This document shows, in pieces, positions 21,450-33,060 of a stretch of 64,000 nt of DNA. The notes below the pieces were generated by a model. It did no database searches. It had not been told where the DNA came from and saw only the letters and a list, made by a program, of their open reading frames with translations. A program made the position numbers and the translations under genes. The stretch covers positions 79,252 to 143,251 of the forward strand of contig JADDOH010004043.1 in NCBI GenBank assembly GCA_016648135.1. The letters are read 5' to 3'. This DNA comes from Agrypnia vestita (taxonomy: Eukaryota > Arthropoda > Insecta > Trichoptera > Phryganeidae). Every line of letters begins with the position of its first letter. Positions within the stretch are counted from its first letter, which is position 1.

Positions 21450-21914
21450 ATACAAACGGCTAAAGAAATAGTCCGATCAACCAGAGAATGAAAAAAAACA
21501 AAACAACGAAATATTATCATGTTCTAGAACAAATTCAGACGTCACATCACAGAATAAAAAACAGAATTTATATATAAAATTATATTTGCATGGTAAATAT
21601 TAATTGGTAAATTGTATAGTTAATACAAAATGCATACTCGAAATAAAGCATTTTCACAATTTTAAATATGAATTTAATGCGACAACTTTTGTGTTAATAA
21701 AGAAACCTGTTATTTTTCCGTGCACTAAGAAACACGCCTCAAATGCACCCAATTACTGCACTTGTTAAAAAACATCAAACAACTTTCCTTTATGAAATTC
21801 AAAAAAAGCATCCGCCCGTACCTCGGGTCACTTATGCAAGAGTTTCAGAGCACCGCGACCGGTCCTATGTTCTGTTTGTAAGAGTGGAAGTTATTTTGTA
21901 GGGAAAACTTAACT

Positions 21915-22090
21915 TCTTGGCTGCGGCGAGTGAGTTATTCAGTTATTTATCTCGTACAAAGAAAACGCTGTCAGTGGCGGATTCGCGAAAACATGTTTGG
22001 GAAGAAGGAAAGTTTTTGGGGGGCGGCGGGCGGCGCGGCGGCGCGGGGGCATCCCTTCCAGCCCAGCTATGATAGTTACATTCATTTTAT
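21915..22090. other. Very GC-rich patch
   Basis: A GGGGCGGCGGGCGGCGCGG run followed by CGGCGCGGGGGC sits at 22018-22050 in AT-rich surroundings. A frame of 77 codons crosses it, but composition explains it. No promoter elements or splice sites support a host exon. Confidence 0.3.
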
Positions 22091-22489
22091 GACTGTACAC
22101 AAACTACGCCATGTCACGAACATTGTGTGCTTTGTGAAATGTATGTGGATTGTGAAATGCTGATTGATATTAAGAAAGTCGTAGAGAATCGGAGCTTTGA
22201 TTTTTTATATACTTAATTTATTTTAAATGGAAACGACGCTGACTTGTTTTATAAATAATTTTAAAAAGTATAACCGAAACTTTTATTATATTAACTTACT
22301 TGAGAGAGTAAATGCAAATATATTTTTGTACGTATTATTTTTATTTTATAATGTTTTGAGCATTTGTAGGATAATTTAATTACAGACTACCCACCATTGC
22401 ATACGAATATTCCAAATATCATAGTGGGAATTGTATATATGCAGTGTAATATGTAGGTACACTTACTTGTATCGTGTTACACAATAGGT

Positions 22490-22655
22490 ATTTATAGCCT
22501 ACAAATTTATAGGATCCGTGATTTAGGAAGGAATAGATACATAAAATCTAGAATTCAATACTTATTAAATTAGTATTCTCGGTGACCGCATTCAAAACAT
22601 TTTTTTATTTTTTTGGATATTTCTGCCTTTGCTTTTATACCCCATATTACATTTT
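22490..22655 (+). repeat. Dispersed repeat R2, copy 1
   Basis: Shared with 45090-45246: GATACATAAAATCTAGAATT, AAATTAGTATTCTCGGTGA, CGCATTCAAAACATTTTTTT and TGCCTTTGCTTTTATACCCC correspond to GATACATAAAATATAGAATT, AAATTAGTAATCGTCGATGA, TACATTCAAAATATTTTATT and TTGCCTTTACACCCC. The 45-kb copy is the right half of a hairpin element; here the left half is not recognised. Confidence 0.6.
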
Positions 22656-22977
22656 TATATATGAATTTTATTTTACAAATGAAAACAAGGAATTACACAG
22701 GTTGAATAAAATAAATTTAGTTGATGTTGCAAAATAGAACATTATGAATAAATTTTTTTTAAAAGTAATAATATACGAGTTATCATTTAGGAGAGCACTT
22801 TTATATTTTAAATGAAAAAAAATGTATTTTAAGTAATTTAACAACAGAATTAATTGGAAATAAATTAAATTTAAATGCAATAAAAGATCAATGTGATTTT
22901 TTTTAACAAATATGTGTCGTATCAATATTCTTACTATTTTGAAATTGAGCTTAACTAGGACAAATATTTTGGAATTC

Positions 22978-23048
22978 TGGAATGGGTCTCGAACCACCGA
23001 CCACTGGATTACTAGGCAAAAGTGTTTATCACTAGACCAACAAGCTAC
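22978..23048 (-). mobile_element. tRNA-like SINE head
   Basis: On the minus strand TTGGTCTAGTGATAAACAC is A-box-like and GGTGGTTCGAGACCC is a near-perfect B box about 38 bp downstream. Acceptor-stem halves do not pair, so this is a tRNA-derived retroposon rather than a tRNA gene. It resembles the heads at 8.3 and 9.4 kb. Confidence 0.65.
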
Positions 23049-23049
23049 T

Positions 23050-24150
23050 TAAATTTCAGATAATACGTGGTAAAAATATGTAAATAATAATAGTATTTTT
23101 ATATTTTAAATATTAAAATATATATTTGAAATAATCCGTTTTTTAATTGTTAAAACATCAGAATCGATTAAAGATAAATAAAATAAAATTATGCTGATAG
23201 GATGAAACATCGAAAAATCATTAAAAATGTAAATTGATCCAAAGCTGAACTAAAATTATAAAAATCCAAAAGAACGCACTTGCGTTCCCTTTTCTATCAG
23301 ACATTTCCCACAAGAATACCATTTGTCTTACATACGCAAACCCAGTTTTGCTACATTCCTTTATTTGAAAAGCAAATTCCTTTCCCAGGATTCTCTGTAG
23401 CGGTGGAACAAAGTTTCTCCCAAGTTGAAGAGTTTCCCCTCTGATTTACATGATAATTGTGAATCTTCCGCTTTGCTCGCAAAAACTTAACAAAGGTCGG
23501 ACTTCAGCCGATACTATTTCAAGAACTCCGCAGTTGCATTTGATTGCCTCACTTGCGGAAATAATTTTCTTTGATGCATATACCTACGAGAGTTCAGTAG
23601 CGTGAAAATTATTCCGATTAACCATTTTCGCGGTTTTCTTTAAACCGAATACGCTTAGTTTTTTTAATTTTAAATCTTCTATATCGTACTCGAATTTTCC
23701 TCTTTATGGTGGTAAGATATTTTTTATTGATTTTTTTAATTAATAGTTAATAGACAAGTACTATTAATAATATACTGTCACACGTGGAGGCCATCTACAC
23801 TTGGAGGCCATGTTTGAGCGAGACATGCTACCAGTAGAGCAAAGAAGGGGGAGGAAAAGATAAGAGGGTTTGTGAGAGAACCACAGAGACTTTAAAAGAC
23901 CCGGAAAAGAAGGAACACAAAATCGGCAATCATTCCGAATGCGAGCAATCTCATACGATCGATGTCATCCGTGTATTAATGCAGTGATAATATCAACTTT
24001 ACACAACATATTGATATTTTCTTCAAGTATCCCGTACATGTACTATACATGATACAACATCCTTTGTACATTTAATGAATATGGTACATTAATTTATGTA
24101 CACCTACTACTGGACATTGGATATACTTGCACATGGCACAAAAAATTATT
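23050..24150. other. Unassigned non-coding sequence with a less AT-rich block
   Basis: 23280-23650 is less AT-rich and unique in the window, a possible conserved element. 23780-23960 contains GGAGGCCATCTACAC followed by a near-copy GGAGGCCATGTTTGAG; its nature is unknown. Confidence 0.3.
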
Positions 24151-24154
24151 TTCG

Positions 24155-24420
24155 AAAAATATTTATATTCAAAAATATATCTATACCTTTAAAACTAAAA
24201 TTCTGTCTATGTGTTTTCTATACAAATTATACCGTTTGACCGATCTGACCCACATTTTGCATAATTATTCTTTAGTATCCGGCAGGTAAAAATATTTATA
24301 TTCAAAAATATATCTATACCTTTAAAACTAAAATTCTGTCTATGTGTTTTCTATACAAATTATACCGTTTGATCGATCTGACCCACATTTTGCATAATTA
24401 TTCTTTAGTATCCGGCAGGT
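24155..24420 (+). repeat. Tandem duplication, 2 x 133 bp
   Basis: AAAAATATTTATATTCAAAA begins at 24155 and again at 24288, and each copy ends TTAGTATCCGGCAGGTAA. Copies differ at only about one site (GACCGATC versus GATCGATC), so the duplication is recent relative to the rest of the array. Confidence 0.9.
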
Positions 24421-25728
24421 AACGCAGGTAACGGCAGGTAACGGCAGGTATGTAGGTGAAATTTCCCCACTCCCGCATTATCCCATTTCCTTCCCATGAT
24501 ATATTTTCTATACAAATCTATACCTCTTGATAAATCTGACCCGAATTTTATTTTGTTGAGATGGTCGGATTTTTCCGGAGCTCAACGATTAGACTTGTGA
24601 AGTGCGCGCACACGTACATACACAGACAGATTACAGCGAGAGTGAAAATGATAACGATTTTTATATTTATTTGTAATTATTTTCGCTACACTAGTATTTT
24701 TAAAGTTTGTACCCGGGTACTATCGGCCTCTTTTCAACCCCCCCCCCACCCCCCCCAACCATACAGCAATCTATTTCCATAATATACAAATCTATATAAA
24801 ACCAACTGACAGATCTGACCCAAATTTTGCATATTTATTCGTTAAAACCCGCTAAAAAACAAAGGTGCCCTATCCCGTCGCCCTTTACCCCGGATATATT
24901 CTCTAAACAAATCTATATAGTTATAAATCTATACAGATCTGATACGATTTTCGCATACTTATTCCTTAAGATCCTGCGGAAAACAAAGGCACAAGTTTCC
25001 CTCCCTCCTTTACTCCACCCCTCCTCCAAATATTTTATCTATTAAAATATGTACCGTTTGACGGATATGATATACATTTTGCTTATTTTTTCTTTACGAC
25101 CCTGCGGAAAACAAAAGGTAACATTTTCTCTCTTCCCCTTTACACTATTCTTGCTAACAAATATAAATGTAATGCACTCTAAACTAAATTTAATGCAATT
25201 AATTCCAAATTGTAAAATGATTTCGCTCCCCCTCACTTTACCTTAGTTGTCTAAATGTTTCATGTTAATTTTTTCCCCGTATTTTTCTTGACACAGAAAT
25301 CGAAACATTTTTTTTCAATAATTCTTCTTTATTTCTTTGTAATTAGAAATCTTTATTAATTTTAGTACCCTGGCCCTTGTGAAATATTGTGGAAACATGT
25401 AGGAAATGATTTTTATTTAAAAAATTTCTTTATATCTAGTAGAATCTTGATAACGATGTTATCTATTATTGGGCTGTGTTCAAACAAAAAAATACAATCT
25501 TACACATAAAAAATCGCACCCACCAATTTTTTGTTTCATTTTACAACTCTGATGAAAATATGTATAGTCATTCCCCGCCACTCTCCCAGACATTCCATTC
25601 ACCTCCTGCCTGGATTAAATATAAACGTTGTTATTATTTAAAGATTTTTCAAAACAATGGCACCTTCACAAACATATTTTTAACTAAATTTGTTACCCGG
25701 GCAATACCGGACGTAAAAAACCAGTATG
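24155..25728 (+). mobile_element. Helitron-like array, second locus
   Basis: The region repeats the unit type seen at 4.5-5.2 kb: a TACAAATCTATAC block, a GATCTGACCCAAATTTTGCA block, TATTCTTTA(A), a GGCAGGTAA or GCGGAAAACAAAGG block and a C-rich stretch, starting near 24250, 24383, 24540, 24820, 24944 and 25068. The right end reads TTGTTACCCGGGCAATACCG then GACGTAAAAAACCAGT, a decayed version of the hairpin plus CTAG-T end at 5160-5188. A C-rich run (CCCCCCCCCCACCCCCCC) lies at 24741. No helicase coding is present. Confidence 0.55.
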
Positions 25729-25739
25729 GACACCTATAG

Positions 25740-26155
25740 ATACTTTAATTTTTTTCTTTTATTTGTTTTGTTATTTAAATAGCTTAATTTTTCATTCCAT
25801 ATTCTATATTGTTTACCAGCTCCCAGTAAATTTTAAAAAAGTTTTTAAAAAAAAAATTATATGTAAGCTAGTTGATTATAAAAGTAGTTTTATAAAATAC
25901 GCTTTTTTTATTTAGATGTAGATTTCGCAATACAACGGTTAACAGTGTAAACTTTAAAAGAATAGATCTTTCTATGTATTTGTAGATAATACCTAAGACA
26001 AGCGATCTCAAAGCTGAGGGGAAATAACATGGAGAACAGAACTCGGACGGATATATTTAATATACAATGTGTATCTATAGTATTTGCAAGTAACATGCCA
26101 CGATATATTTTTAAAAAGAATAGCCTTTGACCAGACTATTCTTCAAATCCTTTCA
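25740..26155. other. AT-rich non-coding sequence
   Basis: Nothing recognised. Confidence 0.4.
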
Positions 26156-26159
26156 TAAA

Positions 26160-26460
26160 TATGGTAAAACCTGAATATGAAGCTAACTCAAAAGCTCTAA
26201 AAGACACAGCGTTGGATGAAAAGATACTGGGATTTACCGGAAGAAACAGAAAAAAATTGCGCTATAAAAGTTGAATGGCAATAGGCGGGCCATTATACTG
26301 CAAGACTCAAATATAACCGATGGACAAATAATTTTTTTAAATGGTATCTGCAGGATAAATAAATGATTTAGAGAACGGCCAAAGCCGCGCTGGGGAGACA
26401 AAGTTATTGGAGCACTAGGAGCGAAAATTGATGTTGCATTGAAAATGTGAAAAATAATTA
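26160..26460 (+). pseudogene. RTE-type LINE, C-terminal remnant
   Basis: Reading with frame changes gives SKALKDTALDEKILGFTGRN, then VEWQ-stop-AGHYTARLKYNRW, then ERPKPRWGDKVIGALGA ending in a stop at 26449. The order 'ALERKMLG', 'KW(Q)WAGH.AR...RW', 'GRP..RW.D' is the conserved C-terminal tail of RTE/craniofacial-type non-LTR retrotransposons. Multiple stops and shifts show it is dead. No catalytic region remains. Confidence 0.75.
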
Positions 26461-26885
26461 TGCAAAATTAATCGGGGATAATTTGTCCAATTGACGATGA
26501 TGCTTATATCCGAGTTTTATTGTTTGCTTCATCACGGTTTCTTTATTTGCTTCTACAGCACGAACGAATGATTATTATTTATTGAAAAATCAACTATACA
26601 ATTGTTTCTTACTACTTACAACCGAGGTATCTTATTGCTTTTTAATTATAGATACTGTTTTTGATTATTGTGAATTGTTTTTAATATCTTTGAAACAATA
26701 GTTATGGTTTATATTCTAATATTTTTAATTTGAATGATATTCTTTTGTTGCGAATATATTTCATATTAATTATTGATATGTATTGACAAGCTGTAATCAC
26801 TGGAAATACAATTTTTCTTATAAACATAATTTGTCATTATTTAACTGTAATTTCGGATATTTTATACGCACCGTATGTATTACCG
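26461..26885. other. AT-rich non-coding sequence
   Basis: Nothing recognised beyond possible LINE 3' UTR at the left. Confidence 0.35.
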
Positions 26886-26898
26886 AGAAGCGAATCTC

Positions 26899-26932
26899 GA
26901 CGTTTCGTTGGATGCTTATCCAACGTCATCTG
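26899..26932 (-). ncRNA. Hammerhead-ribozyme-like motif (degenerate)
   Basis: On the minus strand the order is CAGATGA, a stem GTTGGAT/ATCCAAC closed by AAGC, then GAAAC and GTC. A hammerhead core needs CUGAUGA, stem II, GAAA, stem III and a cleavage triplet such as GUC. Here one core base differs (CAGATGA) and stem III would have almost no loop. Motifs of this type occur at the ends of Penelope-like elements. It is likely a decayed relic; stem I is not evident. Confidence 0.4.
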
Positions 26933-27339
26933 AAGGACGACCTTTACCCGCGGAGGTGGAGGTCGGACTATCATTATTTATTTACATTATATTCACAATG
27001 CAGAAATTATTTTAGTCAACCCGGGTAGTATTTGATATTTGCGAAGCCTCACGTGAAAGAGGGAGCGGGTTAACTGTACGTGTTTCTTACTCTCGCTGAG
27101 ACATACTAGACATTTTCAGGGAGTATAATCTCAGTCTCAATATTTCTCTATAAATAAAATGTTCCTCAGCGCACTATTTTAAATATCTTGGAATAGAATA
27201 TTTATTTAAATAGAAACAATGGCACGCAAAAGGTTTATTTTTGCTCGCTAAAGTATGAAATATTACGATAGCCGATGATTTATTCGCACGGCGCATGTTT
27301 TTACGACTCAAATAGGTAAGAGGAGGTGAATAATCAGCG

Positions 27340-27860
27340 ACTCCGTTAACCTTAATGCATCGAGAAATGGTATTCCGTTCGCTGTGTACACGAATGCTCG
27401 CCTCGCTTCTTCGCAGCCAGAGCTTAAGCGCCGTCCGCTGTCTACTTAGTGTCTGCTACACATCGTAAATATTCATCCTTGTCGAGCAGCTCTTACTTGC
27501 CTGAAGATATTTCTCGATGCAAAAGAAATATCGGAAGCGCGCAGGAGGGAGGGGAAATTTGATTCCTTGCCAAGCTAATGGAATAACAAGGACTTATTAC
27601 TTCGGCGGGTCGCCGACCGACGAGGGCCAAACTTCGCTGCGAACCAAACTTTTAAGAGACAAACGCTAAACACAAGTTTCGAGTTGTAAGTTGGATGCTT
27701 TTTGCGGACACTCGCGAGATGGGAAGCTTTTATTAAAAATAACGTCGCTCTGGTCCTGGGGCGACGCCGACGCTCACTCGCAGTTTGCCGGCGAAGGGAC
27801 TCGCCAGATTGTTCTTGTTGTTTGAAAGGGTACGCCAGATTGCGAAGGAAATTAGCGTCT
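27340..27860. other. GC-richer unique block
   Basis: Contains CTTAAGCGCCGTCCGCTG, CTTCGGCGGGTCGCCGACCG and GGGCGACGCCGACGCTCA. The 99-codon frame at 27702-28001 is arginine-rich then AT-driven, with no recognisable domain. A conserved regulatory element is possible. Confidence 0.3.
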
Positions 27861-28124
27861 TTGTATTTCCCTTCTTTATTTCATATTAACACTAATTCAA
27901 ATGGGATTTTTGATATTTTTGATTTGCACAATGATATATTTGTTTTTCTTTTTAAGTTGGCTTTATTTTTTATTCTTTCTTTATTTTACAAGGGTGTGTG
28001 ACAAACATAGACAAATGCATGCAAGGTAAATATAATCGTAACCACTCATCAGAATAATCACAAACATAGATTTCATCGACACAAATAGATTATTTAGGTT
28101 ATAAATTAATATGATTTTAATTTT

Positions 28125-28320
28125 GGTTTTTATTTATTTGTTCATAAACATTCGATTCTTATTTTTTTAGTTTATGATTTTTGTGGAAGGGAGGGAAAAA
28201 TATGAATTGTTCGATGAATATTTTTTCTTCTAAATGAAGGTTTGATTTTATTTATTTGTTTATGTAGAATTTTATGGAGGAGGGGGAAATATAGTTTATA
28301 TTTATTTGTTTAAAAGTATT
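28125..28320 (+). repeat. Degenerate local repeat
   Basis: TTTATTTATTTGTTCATAAA near 28132 recurs as TTTATTTATTTGTTTATGTA near 28247 and again near 28300. Two of these are followed by GGAAGGGAGGG or GGAGGAGGGGG. Confidence 0.4.
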
Positions 28321-28509
28321 CAAAACACATGGGATAATAAACGAGTAAAAATTGTATATTAAGTTCTATCTCAGTCGATTTTTAATTATAGACAAATTAG
28401 ATGGGATAGAAGTTAATAATATTCTCTAAATAATTTTTAATTTACTCTTAAATACTACTTGATCCACTAGAAATTAACACGAAAAGGATTATTTAAATTA
28501 TTAATATAT

Positions 28510-29420
28510 AAATAGATTTTTATTTTTTTATTTTTTTTTATTTAACATAACATTACATCAAATTACATTACAAATATAATTATACAATAATAATTTACTT
28601 TTATACAATTTCTATTTATTTAATTTTATACAATCATATGATAAAATATGTAACTACCCAACTAGGCTGGCCTGTTTTAGGGCAAGTTACATATTTCATT
28701 TTAAAACACAATATTCGAATATAGGTACTCATTAGTATATAAAATTAATTAATGATTTAAAGTTCAAGTAAATTAGTACATTATAAAAATTTAAATTAGA
28801 TTGATACAATACAAATATTTTAATTAAATTAATACAATAAAAAGTTAAATTAGATAAATACATTATATAAATTAATACATTAAACTAGCAGTAGTTTTCC
28901 AATTAAGATAATTAGATAAATACATTATATAAATTAATACATTAGTCTAAAAGTAGTTTTCCAAATAAGATAAAAAATTTATAAATATTCAAAACGAAGA
29001 AGAAGAGAAAAAAAATATAATGATAATACTCATTTTACTAAAGAGTTTTATTTTATAATTTCCATTAATTTCTTTTCAGTGTTTTCTCTACCCATATTGA
29101 AAAGAATATTAAATAGGTTTACTCTGAATTTTTTGGTATTACTGCTGGTTTGAATATTTTTACTAATTAGGTTATATATTCTAGGAGCTTGGAAACTGAA
29201 TAGTCTTTGGCCAAAAGTTGTTTTCATTTTCGACATTCGACAGACTCTTTCTTGAATTTTAAATTACTTGATGTCAGACATCTCTACATATTTACAATTT
29301 TAAAACACTTTAACACGAATTCTGACACACACATATCAGGACAACTGACTCACAAAATAAATATTGACATACAAGTCAATAAATATCGAAACAAGAATTA
29401 TCTGTTTGTTAAAATTTAAA
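28510..29420 (-). mobile_element. LINE remnant with A-rich tail
   Basis: The frame at 29048-29236 reads TTFGQRLFSFQAPRIYNLI, and an upstream register reads IQERVCR. The pattern 'T.(F/Y)GQR.FS(F/Y)..P..(Y/W)N' is typical of the extreme C-terminus of Jockey/CR1-like reverse transcriptase proteins. The minus strand continues through a long AT-rich 3' UTR to an A-rich tail at about 28515-28545 (read as T-rich on the plus strand). The UTR contains a 62-bp tandem duplication at 28853-28976. The RT core is absent. Confidence 0.55.
28853..28976 (+). repeat. Tandem duplication, 2 x 62 bp
   Basis: GATAAATACATTATATAAAT starts at 28853 and 28915; each unit ends AGTAGTTTTCCAA(T/A)TAAGAT. Confidence 0.85.
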
Positions 29421-30835
29421 ATAAATTTTTCGACATTGATCTAAAATCCAGAAAAGTTTTTATGATATTGTCCTGTTATTTCGAATACTTTTTTGGGTGT
29501 GACATTGATCCGATAACTTGCGATTTTCTCGCCATTGATTCTAATTATCTAATTTAATAACAATTTGTCAGTTATCGTACTTGTTTAGTTAATGTAAAAT
29601 GATAAAGCTTTTTGTGTTTCTTAAAATTAACAAAAAGTTTTACAAAACAATAACAGCTTGGAACAATGATTTAAAATTGTAAAAGAAAATTTTGTCCAAA
29701 AATAATGTCATTTCACTCATTGCAATAATTGAAGCGACAGATGTGACTCACTGCAAGCGACTAATTTGATAATTCGTTATGCAGTCGTTCTGCGGTGCTA
29801 TTGGGTCCCACTTATTTCCTATCGGACACGGTGGTTCCCTGCGGGACCGAGCCCTCTTAGGCAAAAATGGGACCATTTAGCAATAACTAAATGCCATTTA
29901 TTTAATCCATCATACATCAGTGTCGTTTGTCTCCAGCGGGGTGAGTCACGCGTAGGGGAGATCTCTCCCTAGAGTCACGCCATGGGCGGTGCATATCTAC
30001 CAGCAGGTTTTCCTGACTATTTAAAAAATAATCATTCGAGCTTTTTCTTATTTTCTTATTACATATTAATTATACGAACTAAGTATTCTGTGATGCTTTT
30101 AGTCATCACTTAATTAATTTGCAAACTTATAATTGAAAATAAGTGATACAATACTTGTGCATTGAATCCGTTTCTAAATAAAAAATATTCTTACACAAAT
30201 TCAAAGTGTATTTCAATTCTTATAAGTATTTAGCCCCTTTTGTCTTTCCATTTATAATAAATGAAAATTATATGGAAAATTCAAACAATTGATTAAAGAA
30301 AAGTGTCAAATTCCTTTGGAATGAAAGTATATTTTTTCAAAAGAGTAAATAAAGAAGTCAATTATCATATATTAAAAAATTGGAAAACTGCAATGTTTAG
30401 GTAATTTAATTTAATGAATAATATAATATTTTGTGTAGATAGATATTAATAATTTTATAACTATGTGCTTTCAAAGTTAAAATGTCAAAGTACTTTCTTT
30501 GATTTTTCATTGATTTTATAGAACGAATTTTTGGGGAAAAAATGTCTATACGTTTATCTTGCTGAAGATTAACGTTGGCATTATTTTTAATAAAATATTT
30601 TACATCGGAAATGGTTAATTTTCACAGAAAAACAGGAAATATTGTTATTGCAACATTATTTTTACTCTGAGAGATTTTAATTTTAGAAGAAGAAAAAAAT
30701 GTTTAAACAATGCACATACATGAAATGTGGCGCTTCAAAACATAATTAGGTAATACTTTAAATATTCAAGTGAATGAAATGATTACCCGCTTGATTGACC
30801 AGAATTTACTTCAGAACATTAACAGTTATCTTTAT
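29421..30835. other. Unassigned non-coding sequence
   Basis: AT-rich. 29800-30000 is GC-richer (GGTTCCCTGCGGGACCGAGC, then CGTAGGGGAGATCTCTCCC) and may be a repeat of unknown type. No partner was found in this window. Confidence 0.35.
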
Positions 30836-30839
30836 TAAG

Positions 30840-31065
30840 CTCACACGTTAGATCACTCCCTCCCCGTCACTGCGCAAGGACAGCGCTACAGCGAGGCTTC
30901 GGAAAGCTTTCATTAATGTAAAAGCTATTTGCTTTAATTATGATAAATAATACTTTAATTCAATTTATTGTTAGGACTGATTCGTAAATCCGACAATCTC
31001 CTTACAGCCGCACTGCTGACTAAAGTGACTTGTTGCAATTGGTTAATAAATCAAGATAATCGAAA
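30840..31065. other. Candidate conserved non-coding block
   Basis: Less AT-rich and unique, with several TAAT-containing motifs (CATTAATG, TTTAATTATG, GTTAATAAATC) beside GC-richer stretches. Such composition is common in developmental enhancers. This is an inference from composition only. Confidence 0.25.
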
Positions 31066-33060
31066 AATAATCCACGAAACTTTTAATATATATAATGACA
31101 CATCGTATAAAATAGTTTTTTAAGAAATTGATGTAAAAAAAATGTTTTTCCTTGTGTGCATAGTGCAGGATTAGAGTTTAAAAATATTTTATATCAATTT
31201 CCCACTTAAGGACACCATTAAATACAACAAAAAAGCCCTGAAACATCAATTGACAGGACAATATCATAATTATAAAATTTTTACACATAGCTATTTACTA
31301 CTCCATTTACAAAACTCAAATGCGAAATCTGTTTATAATTTTAGAAATAAAACATTCTAAATTATTTATCATCAACAATATGTTTTTAGATTTTTAAAGG
31401 TGCCGGGTAGGTCTGGATTTTTATTATTAATATCTAAAAGCTTGCATTATTTATAAACTTTCTTCAATACGAACACTCAATTGCTTTTTTACTCTTAGCA
31501 TTAATGAAAGTGAGCTTTACAAATACGCGTCAAGTATTTTGATATACATAGATTATTTTGGATTGTAGAACTTAATTATAACTCCCCTAACAAAAGATCG
31601 GTTAGGTATGCAGCTGCTTCTAACTCGCATCTCGCGAAGTAAAACTAATTTCAAATTTCATGTAATCTACGTTAATTATTTACGATTGCGAAGATTTCTA
31701 CTCTCTGGAAAATAAAGGCGCAAATAATGTAGCTGAAAATTTCTAATAATTCGCTGCTCGTTGCTATTCCAAACCGCCACATTTTGCTGCCAGCAAGTCG
31801 GAATGGTAATATTAGCATTTATATAATATGGTATCTATTCGTGCGGAAGAAAATGAACACGTCTTGCCTTAGCTATTGGAAATAACATCAATACTAGGGG
31901 TGGGGTGTCGGGTTCTTGGATTTCAGAATTCTGGGATCCCGCTCAATGAATAATCTGTGTATGAGTGTCGCGAGAATCGCTAGTTATTTTTTTGTTTATC
32001 ATTTTACAGTTAAATACATTTATAATCTGATGGTATTAACATTACATAATAAAACCATAATTTCTTTAAATATTAATTTATTAATGCATAATTTCTTTAA
32101 AAGAAGGTGTTTATTTTAAATTCTTAAAATACACATACAATTTTTCTTTTGAGAAACATACCATTATTTATCTTATCTTTAATTATAGCACTAACCATAC
32201 GAATAATATGAAAATGATATAAGACAACGGTGTATTTAAATAATATAATATTATTCTATTTTCCTTTGCACTAGCCCCTTGAAAATATCGTTATGGTTCT
32301 GATTGCGTAAACGTTTATATTATTTACGAAATAAAACAAATAATAAAAAAAAACACTCTAGTAACGTAGAAAAATATCACCTTTATATAAAATTTAAAAA
32401 ATAATAGTATCGTAAAAATATACTATGATAGCGTCCCTTGAAATGACACAACAAGAAATTGTGTCTTATTACCAATTAATAAATGTTATTTATGTCAATG
32501 ATATAATAAACTGTAGATACGTTACAAGCGTGAAATCTTAGCAACTCGAAAGTAAGGTAATTGCCTTACTTGCATTCGTTATCGAACGGACCTTCGTTGT
32601 GTTCGGGCGCGACGCCACGCGGAAAAAGGAACAGAGTATCGTACACTATTGTAAGAATGGGCATGTTATTTTAGTAACCGTGACTTCAAATTACCTGATT
32701 TTTCTGTCTGTACGCAGATCGTTTGTGTGCCGTGATATGTTGTCTCTTTCAATGCAAAATTTGCTACATATGAAAGCCGGCTATTATGGGAATAACGTGT
32801 CTATATTATAATACGTCAATGATTTATGTAAAAAAAAGTATAATTATTATTATTTTACATATAATCAAAGTATAATTAGAAATAAAATGTTCGTCAGCAG
32901 ATCAGTATAATGGATCAGATAAAGGTTTCAATGTTCAAAATATTTAAATACGTCATATACTGGGATAAACCCACGTGACGCTTCCTGATATCCTGTTTCT
33001 GGATGTCGATGAATGTTTTCTTATTTTGTTCTCTGATTAACTATTATTATTAATTCAATT
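31066..33060. other. Unassigned non-coding sequence
   Basis: Mostly AT-rich. 31590-31810 and 32570-32790 are less so. The reading frames present (for example 31916-32119 and 32599-32811) have no recognisable content. Confidence 0.35.

Noticed and set aside
22978..23048. Functional tRNA gene
   Set aside because: A and B boxes exist but the acceptor stem does not pair and the anticodon arm is not credible; it is a SINE head.
23780..24000. Possible LTR start at TGTCACACGTGGAGGCC
   Set aside because: No matching second LTR, primer-binding site or CA end could be found.
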